Source: Neobacillus cucumis (GTDB taxonomy: Bacteria > Bacillota > Bacilli > Bacillales > Cytobacillaceae). Taken from it: a stretch of 64,000 nucleotides of DNA. Under the pieces are notes generated by a model. It was given only the letters and a program-made list of their open reading frames with translations. It was not told where the DNA came from and ran no database searches. Of the stretch, positions 36,401 through 44,065 are shown in pieces. Made by a program: the position numbers and the translations under genes. Within the stretch, counting starts at the first letter, position 1, and every line of letters begins with the position of its first letter. Location: NCBI RefSeq assembly GCF_016908975.1, contig NZ_JAFBEX010000001.1:1-64000 (forward strand), in the 5' to 3' direction.

Positions 36401-36640
36401 TTTTTGGATAATCTTCTCAATGGTTTCTACATTTAATGGTTCAATATATACTTTATCCGCCACTGCTTCATCTGTCATAATGGTGGCTGGATTGTTATTA
36501 ATGAGAACAACTTCTATTCCTTCTTCTTTTAAGGCGATACACGCCTGTGTGCCGGCATAGTCAAATTCTGCTGCCTGCCCTATTACAATTGGTCCTGAAC
36601 CAATTACGAGTACTTTTTTTAGATTTTTATTTAACGGCAT
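33404..36640 (-). CDS. carB: Carbamoyl-phosphate synthase large subunit, arginine-specific
   Basis: A 1078-residue subunit that makes carbamoyl phosphate from bicarbonate, ammonia and two ATP. Two homologous ATP-grasp halves are visible (GSGPIVIGQAAEFDYAG early, GSGPIRIGQGIEFDY in the middle), each followed by an ATP-grasp domain with a RP-Y-GG motif. A C-terminal MGS-like allosteric domain follows. The ATG at 36640 follows GGGAGAG and overlaps the carA 3' end by 14 bp. Operon context indicates the arginine isozyme, not the pyrimidine one (pyrAB). Confidence 0.95.
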   Translation of the reverse strand: MPLNKNLKKVLVIGSGPIVIGQAAEFDYAGTQACIALKEEGIEVVLINNNPATIMTDEAVADKVYIEPLNVETIEKIIQKEQPDGVIGTLGGQTGLNLTVQLFEQKILEKYNVKLLGTSVASIKNGEDREKFRNLMLKIGEPIPESEIIHSYEEGVQFVQKIGFPVIIRPAYTLGGEGGGFAHNDEELEIVLKKGLAASPIHQVLVEKSIKGWKEIEYEVMRDANDTCIIVCNMENMDPVGVHTGDSIVVAPSQTLTDVQYQMLRDVSIKVIKELEIIGGCNIQMALHPESNQYYIIEVNPRVSRSSALASKATGYPIARMAAKCAIGYHLDEIVNPITGNTFASFEPAIDYIVVKLPRFPFDKFPEADRTLGTQMKATGEVMAIDRTFEGALNKAIRSMEMNVYGLCQTAYESLEESSLFDLLKVANDKRLFVIAEAFRRGITLQKVQQLTEIDLWFLHKISSIVALEKELASYQWTSAPTDLLKRAKRNNVADKLIAQIYQIPEKQVRDKWKELGWKPGYKMVDTCSAEFDAITPYYYSTWHGSDEVEITDKKKILVIGSGPIRIGQGIEFDYCSVHAAKALKKKGFEAVVINNNPETVSTDYSVADSLYFEPLAAEDVLHVIEKEKVDGVLIQFGGQTAINLAHDLEEEGIKILGTTVKNVDRLEDRKEFYQLLDELAIPHIEGKTVSHPEELFKAASVLGYPVLVRPSYVIGGQSMFTIFSEQELTQYITQLEENSNAEMWPLLVDKFLPGQECEVDVISDGKQIVVPGIFEHIEKAGVHSGDSITVFPPISLTGKVKETLIDYAGRIAKSAPVVGIMNIQFVIHDETVYVLEVNPRSSRTVPIISKVTGVPMIEWATNVQLGDSLTELSQDLGLLEEPSYFAVKAPVFSSSKLKGVDPVLGPEMKSTGEALGIDTSFQAALQKSVPLINGIKDESYLLCSISDREKTESLAILKELVKEDYKLAATEGTALFLKSNGFAVDLVVQDEKDLNDIFRNKPIQAVINIPSQGRNKNKFGYQIREYAVRYKIPVFTHLDTIETTLGVQKKFGADYEVRTVSEYYNFEKEGAVHVRSN

Positions 36641-37712
36641 AAATGTTCTCTCCCAATGATGCAATCTGACTCACAAAGTCTTTAAAAATATATTCCGTGT
36701 CGCTTGGTCCGGGATGTGCTTCCGGATGAAATTGAACGGTTTGAATTGGGTACAATTTATGTTGCAGCCCCTCAATTGATTTGTCATTTATATTTCGGTA
36801 GGAAACATCAAATACCTTTTGATCAATACTCTCATCTAGCACAACATAGCTATGATTTTGTGCAGTTATTTTCACCTTTCCAGTATTTAGTTCTTTAACT
36901 GGATGGTTTCCGCCTCGATGTCCGTAAGGCAGTTTTGTCGTTTTTGCTCCATATGATAGGGCAATTAACTGATGTCCCAAGCATATACCAAGTGTTGGGT
37001 AAGCCTGTGTTATTTTTTTAATTTCCGGGAACCACGCTTTTAACTGCATTGGGTCTCCAGGTCCGTTACTTAATAAAATACCATCCGGGTTTAAAGATTT
37101 AATTTTCTCGAATGTTGTTGTGTAAGGAACAATTGTTACAGAACAATTTTCCTCTAGTAGAGCATGAAGGATTGACTTTTTATATCCGAAGTCCATTAGC
37201 ACTACGTGTGGACCATTATTCTTGAAATATTGAATCTTTTTGGTAGATACTTTATCCACCCACATTGTCGTTTTTAAATCATTAGGCACAATATTTTTCT
37301 TTTCTTTTCCTAAATACCCTTTTACCGTACCTCGACTGCGAATAGTTTTGACAAGACGTCTTGTGTCTACCCCGGCAATCCCGGCAACCCCTGCATTTTT
37401 AAGCTTTTCTGAAAATTTATTTATAGATTGATAATGACTAGGCTCTTCACATAAGTCACCAATCACAACTCCTGCTAAGGCTGGAGTAATGCTCTCATCA
37501 TCTAATGCATTGACACCATAGTTTCCAATAATTGGATAGCAGAAAGTAATAATTTGTCCCGCATACGATGGGTCTGTAATGATTTCTTGATAACCAGTCA
37601 TACTTGTATTAAAAACAACCTCTCCAAGAGAATCCTTTTCAGCCCCCATAAGGATGCCTTCAAATACTTCCCCTGTTTCCAAAGTTAGATACCCCTTTTC
37701 CAAAATCGTCAC
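36627..37712 (-). CDS. carA: Carbamoyl-phosphate synthase small subunit, arginine-specific
   Basis: A 361-residue glutamine amidotransferase subunit that releases ammonia and channels it to CarB. The N-terminal domain has NTSMTGYQEIITDPSYAGQ; the class I triad lies in LGICLGHQL (Cys) and VQFHPEAHPGP (His-Glu). The GTG start at 37712 overlaps the argD stop in GTGA. AAAGG precedes it. Overlap on both sides shows tight coupling within the operon. Confidence 0.96.
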   Translation of the reverse strand: MTILEKGYLTLETGEVFEGILMGAEKDSLGEVVFNTSMTGYQEIITDPSYAGQIITFCYPIIGNYGVNALDDESITPALAGVVIGDLCEEPSHYQSINKFSEKLKNAGVAGIAGVDTRRLVKTIRSRGTVKGYLGKEKKNIVPNDLKTTMWVDKVSTKKIQYFKNNGPHVVLMDFGYKKSILHALLEENCSVTIVPYTTTFEKIKSLNPDGILLSNGPGDPMQLKAWFPEIKKITQAYPTLGICLGHQLIALSYGAKTTKLPYGHRGGNHPVKELNTGKVKITAQNHSYVVLDESIDQKVFDVSYRNINDKSIEGLQHKLYPIQTVQFHPEAHPGPSDTEYIFKDFVSQIASLGENIYAVK

Positions 37713-38908
37713 ACGCCTTTCTCTATACTTTGGAATGTTTTTTCCAATTTGTTTGTAAACTCATTTATTTCTTCTTTAGTTACTGTTAATGGCGGTAAAA
37801 TCCGAACGACATTCGGTCCAGCAGTTAAAATTAATAGTTGGTTAGTGATTGCCTTTTGTACGATTTCTAACGCATTAATCTCCACTACTAGTCCTTTTAA
37901 AAGTCCTTTACCGCGAACGTCTTTTATAAAAGAGTACTTCTCTTTTAATGCATGTAGCTGTTGATCTAGATAATCAACTGTTTCCTTAACATCTCCGAGC
38001 AAGTTGCTCTCAATTATATGTGTAACAGTGGCAAGCCCTGCTGCTGTTGCCAACGGATTTCCGCCAAAGGTACTTCCATGACTGCCTGGTTCAAACCCTT
38101 TTGCTGCTTCTTCTTTCGCAATGATGGCTCCAATTGGAAAACCGGAACCTAAACCTTTTGCAATACTAATCACATCCGGTTCGATCGAATATTGCTCATA
38201 AGCAAATAATGTGCCCGTTCTGCCAATTCCTGTTTGAATTTCATCCACCATTAGAAGAATGTCATTTTCCTTACAGATTTGGGCGAGCTTTGTTACCCAT
38301 TCCTTACTTGCTGGAATAACCCCGCCTTCCCCTTGAACAAGTTCTAGTAAAACCGCTGCAGGCTTAAGGCTGCTAAGCTGTTCGAGTGCTGCTTCGTCGT
38401 TATATGGAAAATAACTGAACCCTGGCATAAGAGGTGCAAAGCCGTGCTGAATTTTTTCTTGGCCTGTTGCAGCTAAGGTGCCTAACGTTCTTCCGTGAAA
38501 TGATTGTTGAAATGTAACAATCTCCGATGAACGATTTCCCTTTACCTTATTAGCATACCTTCTTGCCAGTTTAATCGCGGCTTCATTTGCTTCCGCACCA
38601 CTATTGCAAAAGAAGACCTGATTACCACAGCTATTTTCTGTTAGTAATGCAGCCAGCTTTTGTTGATTAGGAATGTTATATAAATTTGAACAATGCCACA
38701 AATTTTGCAATTGTTCTTCTAGCTTTTCTTTTACTGGATTGGGAACATGCCCTAAGTTACAAGTAGCGATACCTGATGTAAAATCTAAGTATTGGTTCCC
38801 TTGGTCGTCCCACACGTAGCTTCCTTTTCCCTTTACTAAGGTGACAGGAAAGCGGCCGTATGTGGCCATTACCGGTGTGGTTAGGGAGACAGAAGTTTCG
38901 TTCACCAT
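37709..38908 (-). CDS. argD: Acetylornithine aminotransferase
   Basis: A 399-residue class III PLP aminotransferase forming N-acetylornithine from the semialdehyde. Motifs include FCNSGAEANEAAIKLAR (cofactor binding), SFHGRTLG, the PLP-ring Asp in VDEIQTGIGRTG and the PLP lysine in SIAKGLGSGFPIGA. The ATG overlaps the argB stop in TAATG. A longer reading to 38950 would lie wholly inside argB and is rejected. Confidence 0.96.
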   Translation of the reverse strand: MVNETSVSLTTPVMATYGRFPVTLVKGKGSYVWDDQGNQYLDFTSGIATCNLGHVPNPVKEKLEEQLQNLWHCSNLYNIPNQQKLAALLTENSCGNQVFFCNSGAEANEAAIKLARRYANKVKGNRSSEIVTFQQSFHGRTLGTLAATGQEKIQHGFAPLMPGFSYFPYNDEAALEQLSSLKPAAVLLELVQGEGGVIPASKEWVTKLAQICKENDILLMVDEIQTGIGRTGTLFAYEQYSIEPDVISIAKGLGSGFPIGAIIAKEEAAKGFEPGSHGSTFGGNPLATAAGLATVTHIIESNLLGDVKETVDYLDQQLHALKEKYSFIKDVRGKGLLKGLVVEINALEIVQKAITNQLLILTAGPNVVRILPPLTVTKEEINEFTNKLEKTFQSIEKGV

Positions 38909-39705
38909 TACGCAATCTCCTCTTCTAAGACAATTTTTGTGCCGACGCATTTACCGTTTGAATAATCTAATAAGCTATTCTTTTCAAAACCATTTATGAT
39001 TCCAACTTCAGGAATGTTATGAACAAGACCGTCAATCGCGGCTTGAACCTTTGGTATCATCCCTCCATAAATGGTTTCGTCTTCTATCATCTGCTCAATG
39101 ATTGCCTTTGAGACCTTATCAAGCTTTGTTTTTACCCCGTCATTGTCAACAAGGATACCTGGAATATCACTGATGAAACATAGGTTTGCTTCCAAAGCTT
39201 TGGCAATCGCTGAGGCTGCTATATCACCATTGATGTTATAACGCTGACCGCTTGAGTCAATTCCAACAGGAGAAATTACCGGGATAAAACCTTGATTAAC
39301 AATTCCTTCGATAATTCTGTGGTTCACTTCAACCACTTCTCCTACAAATCCTAAGGTTTTCGCATTAGGTGTTGGAGCTGCTTTTAGCAATCCTCCATCC
39401 ACTCCACTAATACCAACAGCGGTTCCACCGACTTCTACTAGGTTTCGAACCACTTGTTTATTGACTGATCCACTTAATACCATTTCGACCACGTCTAACA
39501 CTTGATGGTCCGTTACTCTTAGTCCGTTCACGAATTGGGTTTCAACGTTTAAACTTTTTAATAAGGACGTGATCAGCGGGCCCCCACCATGAACAATAAT
39601 GGGCGTCCACTCACTAGATGTATGCATTTTTACGATATCTTCATAAAAAGATCTTGGCAGATTTTCTAACACACTTCCGCCACACTTAATGACTAAATAT
39701 TTCAT
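38908..39705 (-). CDS. argB: Acetylglutamate kinase
   Basis: A 265-residue amino-acid kinase-family enzyme that phosphorylates N-acetylglutamate. The N-terminal KCGGSVLEN and HGGGP loops bind ATP and substrate; VDGGLLKAAP, YNINGDIAASAIA and GMIPKVQAAIDGL are family segments. GGGAGGA lies seven bases before the ATG. It follows argJ by 12 bp in the operon. It lacks the long N-terminal helix of arginine-sensitive kinases, so arginine feedback inhibition is less likely. Confidence 0.95.
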   Translation of the reverse strand: MKYLVIKCGGSVLENLPRSFYEDIVKMHTSSEWTPIIVHGGGPLITSLLKSLNVETQFVNGLRVTDHQVLDVVEMVLSGSVNKQVVRNLVEVGGTAVGISGVDGGLLKAAPTPNAKTLGFVGEVVEVNHRIIEGIVNQGFIPVISPVGIDSSGQRYNINGDIAASAIAKALEANLCFISDIPGILVDNDGVKTKLDKVSKAIIEQMIEDETIYGGMIPKVQAAIDGLVHNIPEVGIINGFEKNSLLDYSNGKCVGTKIVLEEEIA

Positions 39706-39717
39706 TTTTGTCCTCCC

Positions 39718-40947
39718 TTAAGTGCGGTAGGATGCATTAATTTTTACATAATCGTAAGTAAGATCGCATCCCCAGGCAGTTGCACTGTAGTCACCTTGAT
39801 TTAAGTTAACATATATAACAACATTTTCTTGTTCTAGGTAATTTTTCACATCTTCTTCAACGATTGGGCTTGGAAGACCCTTTTCAAACACTTTGAATTG
39901 ACCGATAGATACTTCTAATAAATTAGGTACAATTGGAACCCCGCTGTATCCTGCTGCTGTAACAATTCGTCCCCAGTTAGGATCTGTTCCATAAATAGCT
40001 GTTTTCACAAGATTAGAAGAAATGATTGATTTTCCAACTGTTTTAGCAGCATCTGTGCTAAAGGCTCCACTTACTTGCACTTCCACAAGTTTTGTTGCTC
40101 CTTCACCGTCTCTAGCTATTTTCTTGGCAAGTTCCTTGCAAACAATCCCAAGTCCTTCTACAAATATATCCCATTCCGGATGCGCTTTTGTTAGCTGCTC
40201 ATTACCAGCTAAGCCATTCGCCATAACCAGAACCATGTCATTGGTACTGGTGTCTCCATCAACAGTGATCATGTTGAATGTTGTGTTGGTTACATCCTTT
40301 AGTGCAGCTAACAAATCATCTTGGGCAACATTTGCATCGGTTGTCACAAAGCCAAGCATGGTTGCCATATTCGGGTGAATCATCCCTGAACCCTTTGCCG
40401 CACCGCCGATTGAAATGGTCTTTCCATCTATTGTTAATTGAACACCAATTTGTTTTATACAAGTATCTGTTGTTAAAATGGCTTGTTTAAAATTTTCCTC
40501 TTGTTCATATTCTGATTGGAGGATTTGTTTGATCCCACTATTAATGCAATCCATTTGCAGCAATTCGCCTATTACTCCAGTTGAGGTGACGGCAACAAGA
40601 TGCGGCTCTATGCCTAACTCGTTTGCGAAATTATTTTGCATTGCCTTTGCATCAAGTAACCCCTGCTCGCCTGTACAAGCATTGGCATTACCTGAGTTTA
40701 CAAGTATGGCTTGAACTTTCTTTTCTTTTGCTATGCTTTCTTGCGTTACGATTAGTGGCGCCGCTTGGAAAATATTCGTTGTAAAAACTCCTGCTACTGC
40801 TGCTGGAACATCTGATACGATATATCCTAAATCAAGACGCTTCTTCTTTATTCCGCAATGCATACCGCCCGCTTTATACCCTTTTGGTAAGGTTACACTT
40901 TCATTTCCAAGTACAACGATCTTGTTAGTTGATGTGGCCTGTGTCAA
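39718..40947 (-). CDS. argJ: Bifunctional ornithine acetyltransferase / N-acetylglutamate synthase
   Basis: A 409-residue precursor that recycles the acetyl group from acetylornithine to glutamate. The self-cleavage nucleophile Thr lies in HPNMATMLGF. KGSGMIHPNM and DGDTSTNDMV are family motifs. The enzyme cleaves itself into alpha and beta chains. The start is TTG at 40947, seven to eight bases after AAGGGGG. It lies 71 bp after argC. No argA is seen, so argJ probably provides both activities. Confidence 0.95.
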   Translation of the reverse strand: MTQATSTNKIVVLGNESVTLPKGYKAGGMHCGIKKKRLDLGYIVSDVPAAVAGVFTTNIFQAAPLIVTQESIAKEKKVQAILVNSGNANACTGEQGLLDAKAMQNNFANELGIEPHLVAVTSTGVIGELLQMDCINSGIKQILQSEYEQEENFKQAILTTDTCIKQIGVQLTIDGKTISIGGAAKGSGMIHPNMATMLGFVTTDANVAQDDLLAALKDVTNTTFNMITVDGDTSTNDMVLVMANGLAGNEQLTKAHPEWDIFVEGLGIVCKELAKKIARDGEGATKLVEVQVSGAFSTDAAKTVGKSIISSNLVKTAIYGTDPNWGRIVTAAGYSGVPIVPNLLEVSIGQFKVFEKGLPSPIVEEDVKNYLEQENVVIYVNLNQGDYSATAWGCDLTYDYVKINASYRT

Positions 40948-41018
40948 TTTGTTTTCCCCCTTAAGTTACCCTTGGCATTTAACCGGGCTATTTAACTAGT
41001 AATTTATTGATTTTTTCA

Positions 41019-42056
41019 TTATGGATACATTGGTAAATCTGTAAGCCCAGTTTGTTCATCCCAGCCATTCATCAGATTAGCATTCTGAATCGCTTGACCT
41101 GCAGCGCCTTTTACTAAATTGTCGATAACGGAAATGACAGTTAACCGATTGGTTCGTTCATCCACATGCAAACCAATATCACAGAAGTTTGATCCCATTA
41201 CTTCTTTTGTTGAAGGAATATTTCCTTCCGGCCGTATTCTTATAAAATGAGACTCTTGATAAAATTGTTTATATAAATCGATAACTTTATTTGTAGAAAT
41301 TTTTTCCTTTAGGTTCACGTACATCGTACACATGATTCCCCTTGTCATTGGAACTAAATGTGTAGTAAAGGTAACGGTAATCGAATTACCACTCTCGTCA
41401 GACAGAACTTGTTCAATCTCAGGAATATGTTGATGTTTTCCTAGTTTATAAGCTTTAAAGTTTTCATTCATCTCCGAGTAATGAGAAGTTAATGACTGAC
41501 CTCTTCCAGCTCCAGAGACTCCCGATTTAGCATCAATAATAATAAACGCTTCATCTGCTAATTTTGATTTAAGAATGGGTAAAAGACCCAAATTAGTAGC
41601 AGTCGGATAGCAGCCGGGATTAGCTATGAAATTAGAATCCCTTATTTCCTCTTTATAGATTTCACTTAAACCATAGACTGCCTGTTTTAAGTACTTCTCT
41701 TCCGGTGGTGTGTGTTTATACCAGGTCTCATATTCAACGCCTGACCTCAGCCGGAAATCTCCAGATAAATCAATACATTTTATTCCCTTTTCAAGTAATT
41801 CTGGTGCAAGTTTACTGCTTACACCTGAAGGGGTGGCAAGAAAGACAATTTCATTTTCTTCACTTAATCTATTAGCATCAAATTTTTCTAAAGGTTGAAC
41901 CACAATATTTGAAAGATGTGGATACACATCACTAAATTGAACTCCAGCTTGAGAGTTGGAAACAACTGAACCAATCTCCAAGTATGGGTGCTTATTAATT
42001 AACCTAACTAACTCAATTGAACCATAACCCGTTCCACCGATGATTGCTGCTTTCAT
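41019..42056 (-). CDS. argC: N-acetyl-gamma-glutamyl-phosphate reductase
   Basis: A 345-residue NADPH enzyme, first gene of the argCJBD-carAB-argF operon. The N-terminal GGTGYGSIELVRL binds the cofactor and the catalytic Cys lies in NPGCYPTA. Length equals that remembered for B. subtilis ArgC. The ATG at 42056 follows GGGAGTGGAAG; the longer frame to 42122 would cross the promoter and ARG boxes and is rejected. Confidence 0.96.
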   Translation of the reverse strand: MKAAIIGGTGYGSIELVRLINKHPYLEIGSVVSNSQAGVQFSDVYPHLSNIVVQPLEKFDANRLSEENEIVFLATPSGVSSKLAPELLEKGIKCIDLSGDFRLRSGVEYETWYKHTPPEEKYLKQAVYGLSEIYKEEIRDSNFIANPGCYPTATNLGLLPILKSKLADEAFIIIDAKSGVSGAGRGQSLTSHYSEMNENFKAYKLGKHQHIPEIEQVLSDESGNSITVTFTTHLVPMTRGIMCTMYVNLKEKISTNKVIDLYKQFYQESHFIRIRPEGNIPSTKEVMGSNFCDIGLHVDERTNRLTVISVIDNLVKGAAGQAIQNANLMNGWDEQTGLTDLPMYP

Positions 42057-42082
42057 TTCTTCCACTCCCAAGTCGCTTTCAT

Positions 42083-42119
42083 AATGAATTATTATACATA
42101 TTTTTATATAATTATTCAA
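42083..42119 (-). promoter_or_regulatory. argC promoter with two overlapping ARG boxes
   Basis: On the minus strand -35 TTGAAT (42114-42119) and -10 TATAAT (42091-42096) are 17 bp apart. ARG box 1 (42085-42098, TGAATTATTATACA, one mismatch to TGAATWWWWATTCA) covers the -10. Box 2 (42105-42118, TATATAATTATTCA, two mismatches) covers the -35. Centres are 20 bp apart. This is a classic AhrC/ArgR operator placement for arginine repression. Confidence 0.78.
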
Positions 42120-42171
42120 CACCTAATTAGCTTAATTTTCGATTTTTACTGAAATTTACTGTGTGTATTTT

Positions 42172-42185
42172 TGTAAACGCTTACA
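42172..42185. promoter_or_regulatory. CcpA cre site upstream of argC
   Basis: TGTAAACGCTTACA is a perfect palindrome and matches cre consensus TGWAANCGNTNWCA at every defined position. Its centre is about 95 bp upstream of the predicted argC transcription start. In B. subtilis CcpA activates ilv-leu from a similar distance, so activation of the arg operon by good carbon supply is the favoured reading. Confidence 0.7.
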
Positions 42186-42220
42186 ACACTCTTTGTAAGA
42201 TTATACAAATTCTATGCAAA

Positions 42221-42253
42221 TAAAAAAGAAGTTCCTGTATGATAGGAACTTCA
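42221..42253 (-). terminator. aroD terminator
   Basis: GAAGTTCC (42228-42235) and GGAACTTC (42245-42252) form an 8-bp stem with a T6 run on the minus strand, 27 bp after the aroD stop codon. Confidence 0.88.
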
Positions 42254-42279
42254 CGATTTTTCTTTATAAAATAACTAAT

Positions 42280-43044
42280 TTATAAACTCGTATGGAGCAG
42301 ATTCAATACGCTGCGCAGTTCTTGAACGGCTACTTGTCCTGGTGCAGAGGCTTTCTTAGCTGCTCCAAAGGTAAGAGCTGATCCAAAAATTTCTCCCGCT
42401 AAGCGGCTAATAACACCTTTACCTGACATAGACATGGTAATGATTGGTCTGTCAGCATACTGTTCATTCATTGTAGTGGTAGCTTCCAGCAATGTTAGGA
42501 CGTCAGCTGTACTCTTTGGCATAACAGCAATCTTCGGCAGGTCTCCTCCCAATTCCTGAGCCTTACGTAAACGAGTGATAATCTCTTCTTTTGCAGGTGT
42601 CCCGTGAAAATCATGGTTGGAAATAATCACAAATACATTCTTGGCATGTGCTGCATGAATTAATTCTTTTACATTACTTTCTTCATTAAATAACTCAACA
42701 TCAACAATATCAACTAAGCCTGTTTCAGCAATAGCTTTATTTAACTCAAAATAAAAAGCTGTACTTACTTCTTTTTCTCCACCTTCTTTAGCACTGCGGA
42801 AAGTGAAAACAAGCGGTGTTTCTGTAAGAATGGCTCTAATTTCTCTTAAAGCCTCCTTCACTTTTTCAAGCTCTTCAACATGTTCAAAGAAATCAACCCG
42901 CCACTCAACTACATCTAAATCAAGTGTTTTTAAATAGTTTGCTTCTTCTATCAATTGATTAAGGCTAGTTCCTACCATTGGAACACAAATTTTTGGAGCA
43001 CCTTCACCAAGTGTGATTCCTCTGACTGTAATTGTGTTTATCAT
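42280..43044 (-). CDS. aroD: 3-dehydroquinate dehydratase, type I
   Basis: A 254-residue enzyme of the shikimate pathway converting 3-dehydroquinate to 3-dehydroshikimate by a Schiff base. Catalytic His lies in ISNHDFHGTP and Lys in KIAVMPKS. EWRVDFF and GMSMSGKG-like (TMSMSGKGVISR) segments complete the active site. The ATG at 43044 follows GAGGACTGGGGA; the first ATG at 43089 would leave a non-homologous extension. It is near aroK, but a terminator separates them. Confidence 0.94.
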   Translation of the reverse strand: MINTITVRGITLGEGAPKICVPMVGTSLNQLIEEANYLKTLDLDVVEWRVDFFEHVEELEKVKEALREIRAILTETPLVFTFRSAKEGGEKEVSTAFYFELNKAIAETGLVDIVDVELFNEESNVKELIHAAHAKNVFVIISNHDFHGTPAKEEIITRLRKAQELGGDLPKIAVMPKSTADVLTLLEATTTMNEQYADRPIITMSMSGKGVISRLAGEIFGSALTFGAAKKASAPGQVAVQELRSVLNLLHTSL

Positions 43045-43257
43045 ATTTCCCCAGTCCTCTTCTAGTATTAAAATAAAAACTCTTTTCAATCTAGCGTTTT
43101 ATTGGTCATCGTTACATTGAGCCGCGATTATATAGTTAGCAACATCCTTCGATGTATTTTTTAATACACTTTGAGTATAAGTCAGTAGTTCTATAAAGTC
43201 TAATTGAAAAATGGACGATAATCTATAGTTTATATCTATGATTCTAAGTTTCAAAAA

Positions 43258-43306
43258 ATAAAAAAGAAACCTTTTCCACATATGACCATAGTGAAAAAGG
43301 TTTCTT
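43258..43306 (-). terminator. aroK terminator
   Basis: GAAACCTTTTTCAC and GTGGAAAAGGTTTC (minus strand) form a 14-bp near-perfect stem with an 11-base loop and a T6 run. It lies 28 bp past the aroK stop codon. Confidence 0.88.
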
Positions 43307-43333
43307 TCCGTGAACCATTTATCAAGTATTCCT

Positions 43334-43888
43334 TTATTTCACACCATACAATTCCCATGCCAGTTTTAATGATTCGACAATGTAATCCGCTACTTCCTCT
43401 ACATTCTGATTATCAGTAGTTACTTTAGAATGATGGTCCGCGTATATCTCCTGGCGCTTATAGAACAAATCTTCAATTTCAGTTAGTGATTTTCCTTGTA
43501 AGACAGGACGGCTGTCAATAAGTAGACTGATTCGATCCTTCCAATTCTCCCAAGATAAATCTAGAAAGAAAACAAGGCAGTTTTCTAAACAAGCCTGTTT
43601 GATTTCTTCCTGTAAAAAAGCCCCGCCTCCTAAGGAAATAACCTTCATTTTCTGCTTAGACACAGTTGTAATAAGGCTTTTTTCCCGTTCACGAAATGCC
43701 TTTTCACCAATCTTATTAAAGATCTGTGATGTTGGCATCCCATACTCTTTTTCAATTTCCGCATCAATATCAATAAAATCGCGATACAGTTTTTTGGCTA
43801 CTAATTTACCGATAGTAGTTTTACCTACACCCATAAACCCTATAAAAACAATACTCATCTCTTTTAATGAAACTTCTCGCTGTACCAT
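43334..43888 (-). CDS. aroK: Shikimate kinase
   Basis: A 184-residue kinase with the P-loop GFMGVGKTT (residues 17-25), the DIDAEIE segment that binds shikimate, SLGGGAF and SRPVL (lid). It phosphorylates shikimate at the 3-position. Most aroK proteins are ~170 residues; here about 10 extra N-terminal residues precede MSIVFIG. ATG 43888 is preferred because GGGGGAG lies seven bases upstream, while the internal ATG lacks a spaced site. Confidence 0.93.
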   Translation of the reverse strand: MVQREVSLKEMSIVFIGFMGVGKTTIGKLVAKKLYRDFIDIDAEIEKEYGMPTSQIFNKIGEKAFREREKSLITTVSKQKMKVISLGGGAFLQEEIKQACLENCLVFFLDLSWENWKDRISLLIDSRPVLQGKSLTEIEDLFYKRQEIYADHHSKVTTDNQNVEEVADYIVESLKLAWELYGVK

Positions 43889-44024
43889 TAGAATCTCCCC
43901 CCATGGTGATAAAAAATAACATTTTTTTCAGAATTTCGTACTATTATCTTGTCATAATTATAATCTTTCCTACTATAGAAAAACAATGGTTATGTGACAT
44001 TTTGAACATATTACTATCAAAAGA

Positions 44025-44048
44025 AAAAGACTCCCATTGGAAGTCTCA
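44025..44048 (-). terminator. Terminator of the dipeptide ABC operon
   Basis: On the minus strand GAGACTTCC and GGGAGTC pair around AAT with TTTTTC after the stem, 18 bp past the stop of the last permease gene. Confidence 0.75.
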
Positions 44049-44065
44049 AAAGCTTCAACGTTCAG

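Noticed and set aside
43099..43281. Possible 60-residue leftward gene between aroK and aroD
   Set aside because: Its start lies in the aroK terminator stem, there is no Shine-Dalgarno, and the composition is that of AT-rich intergenic DNA.
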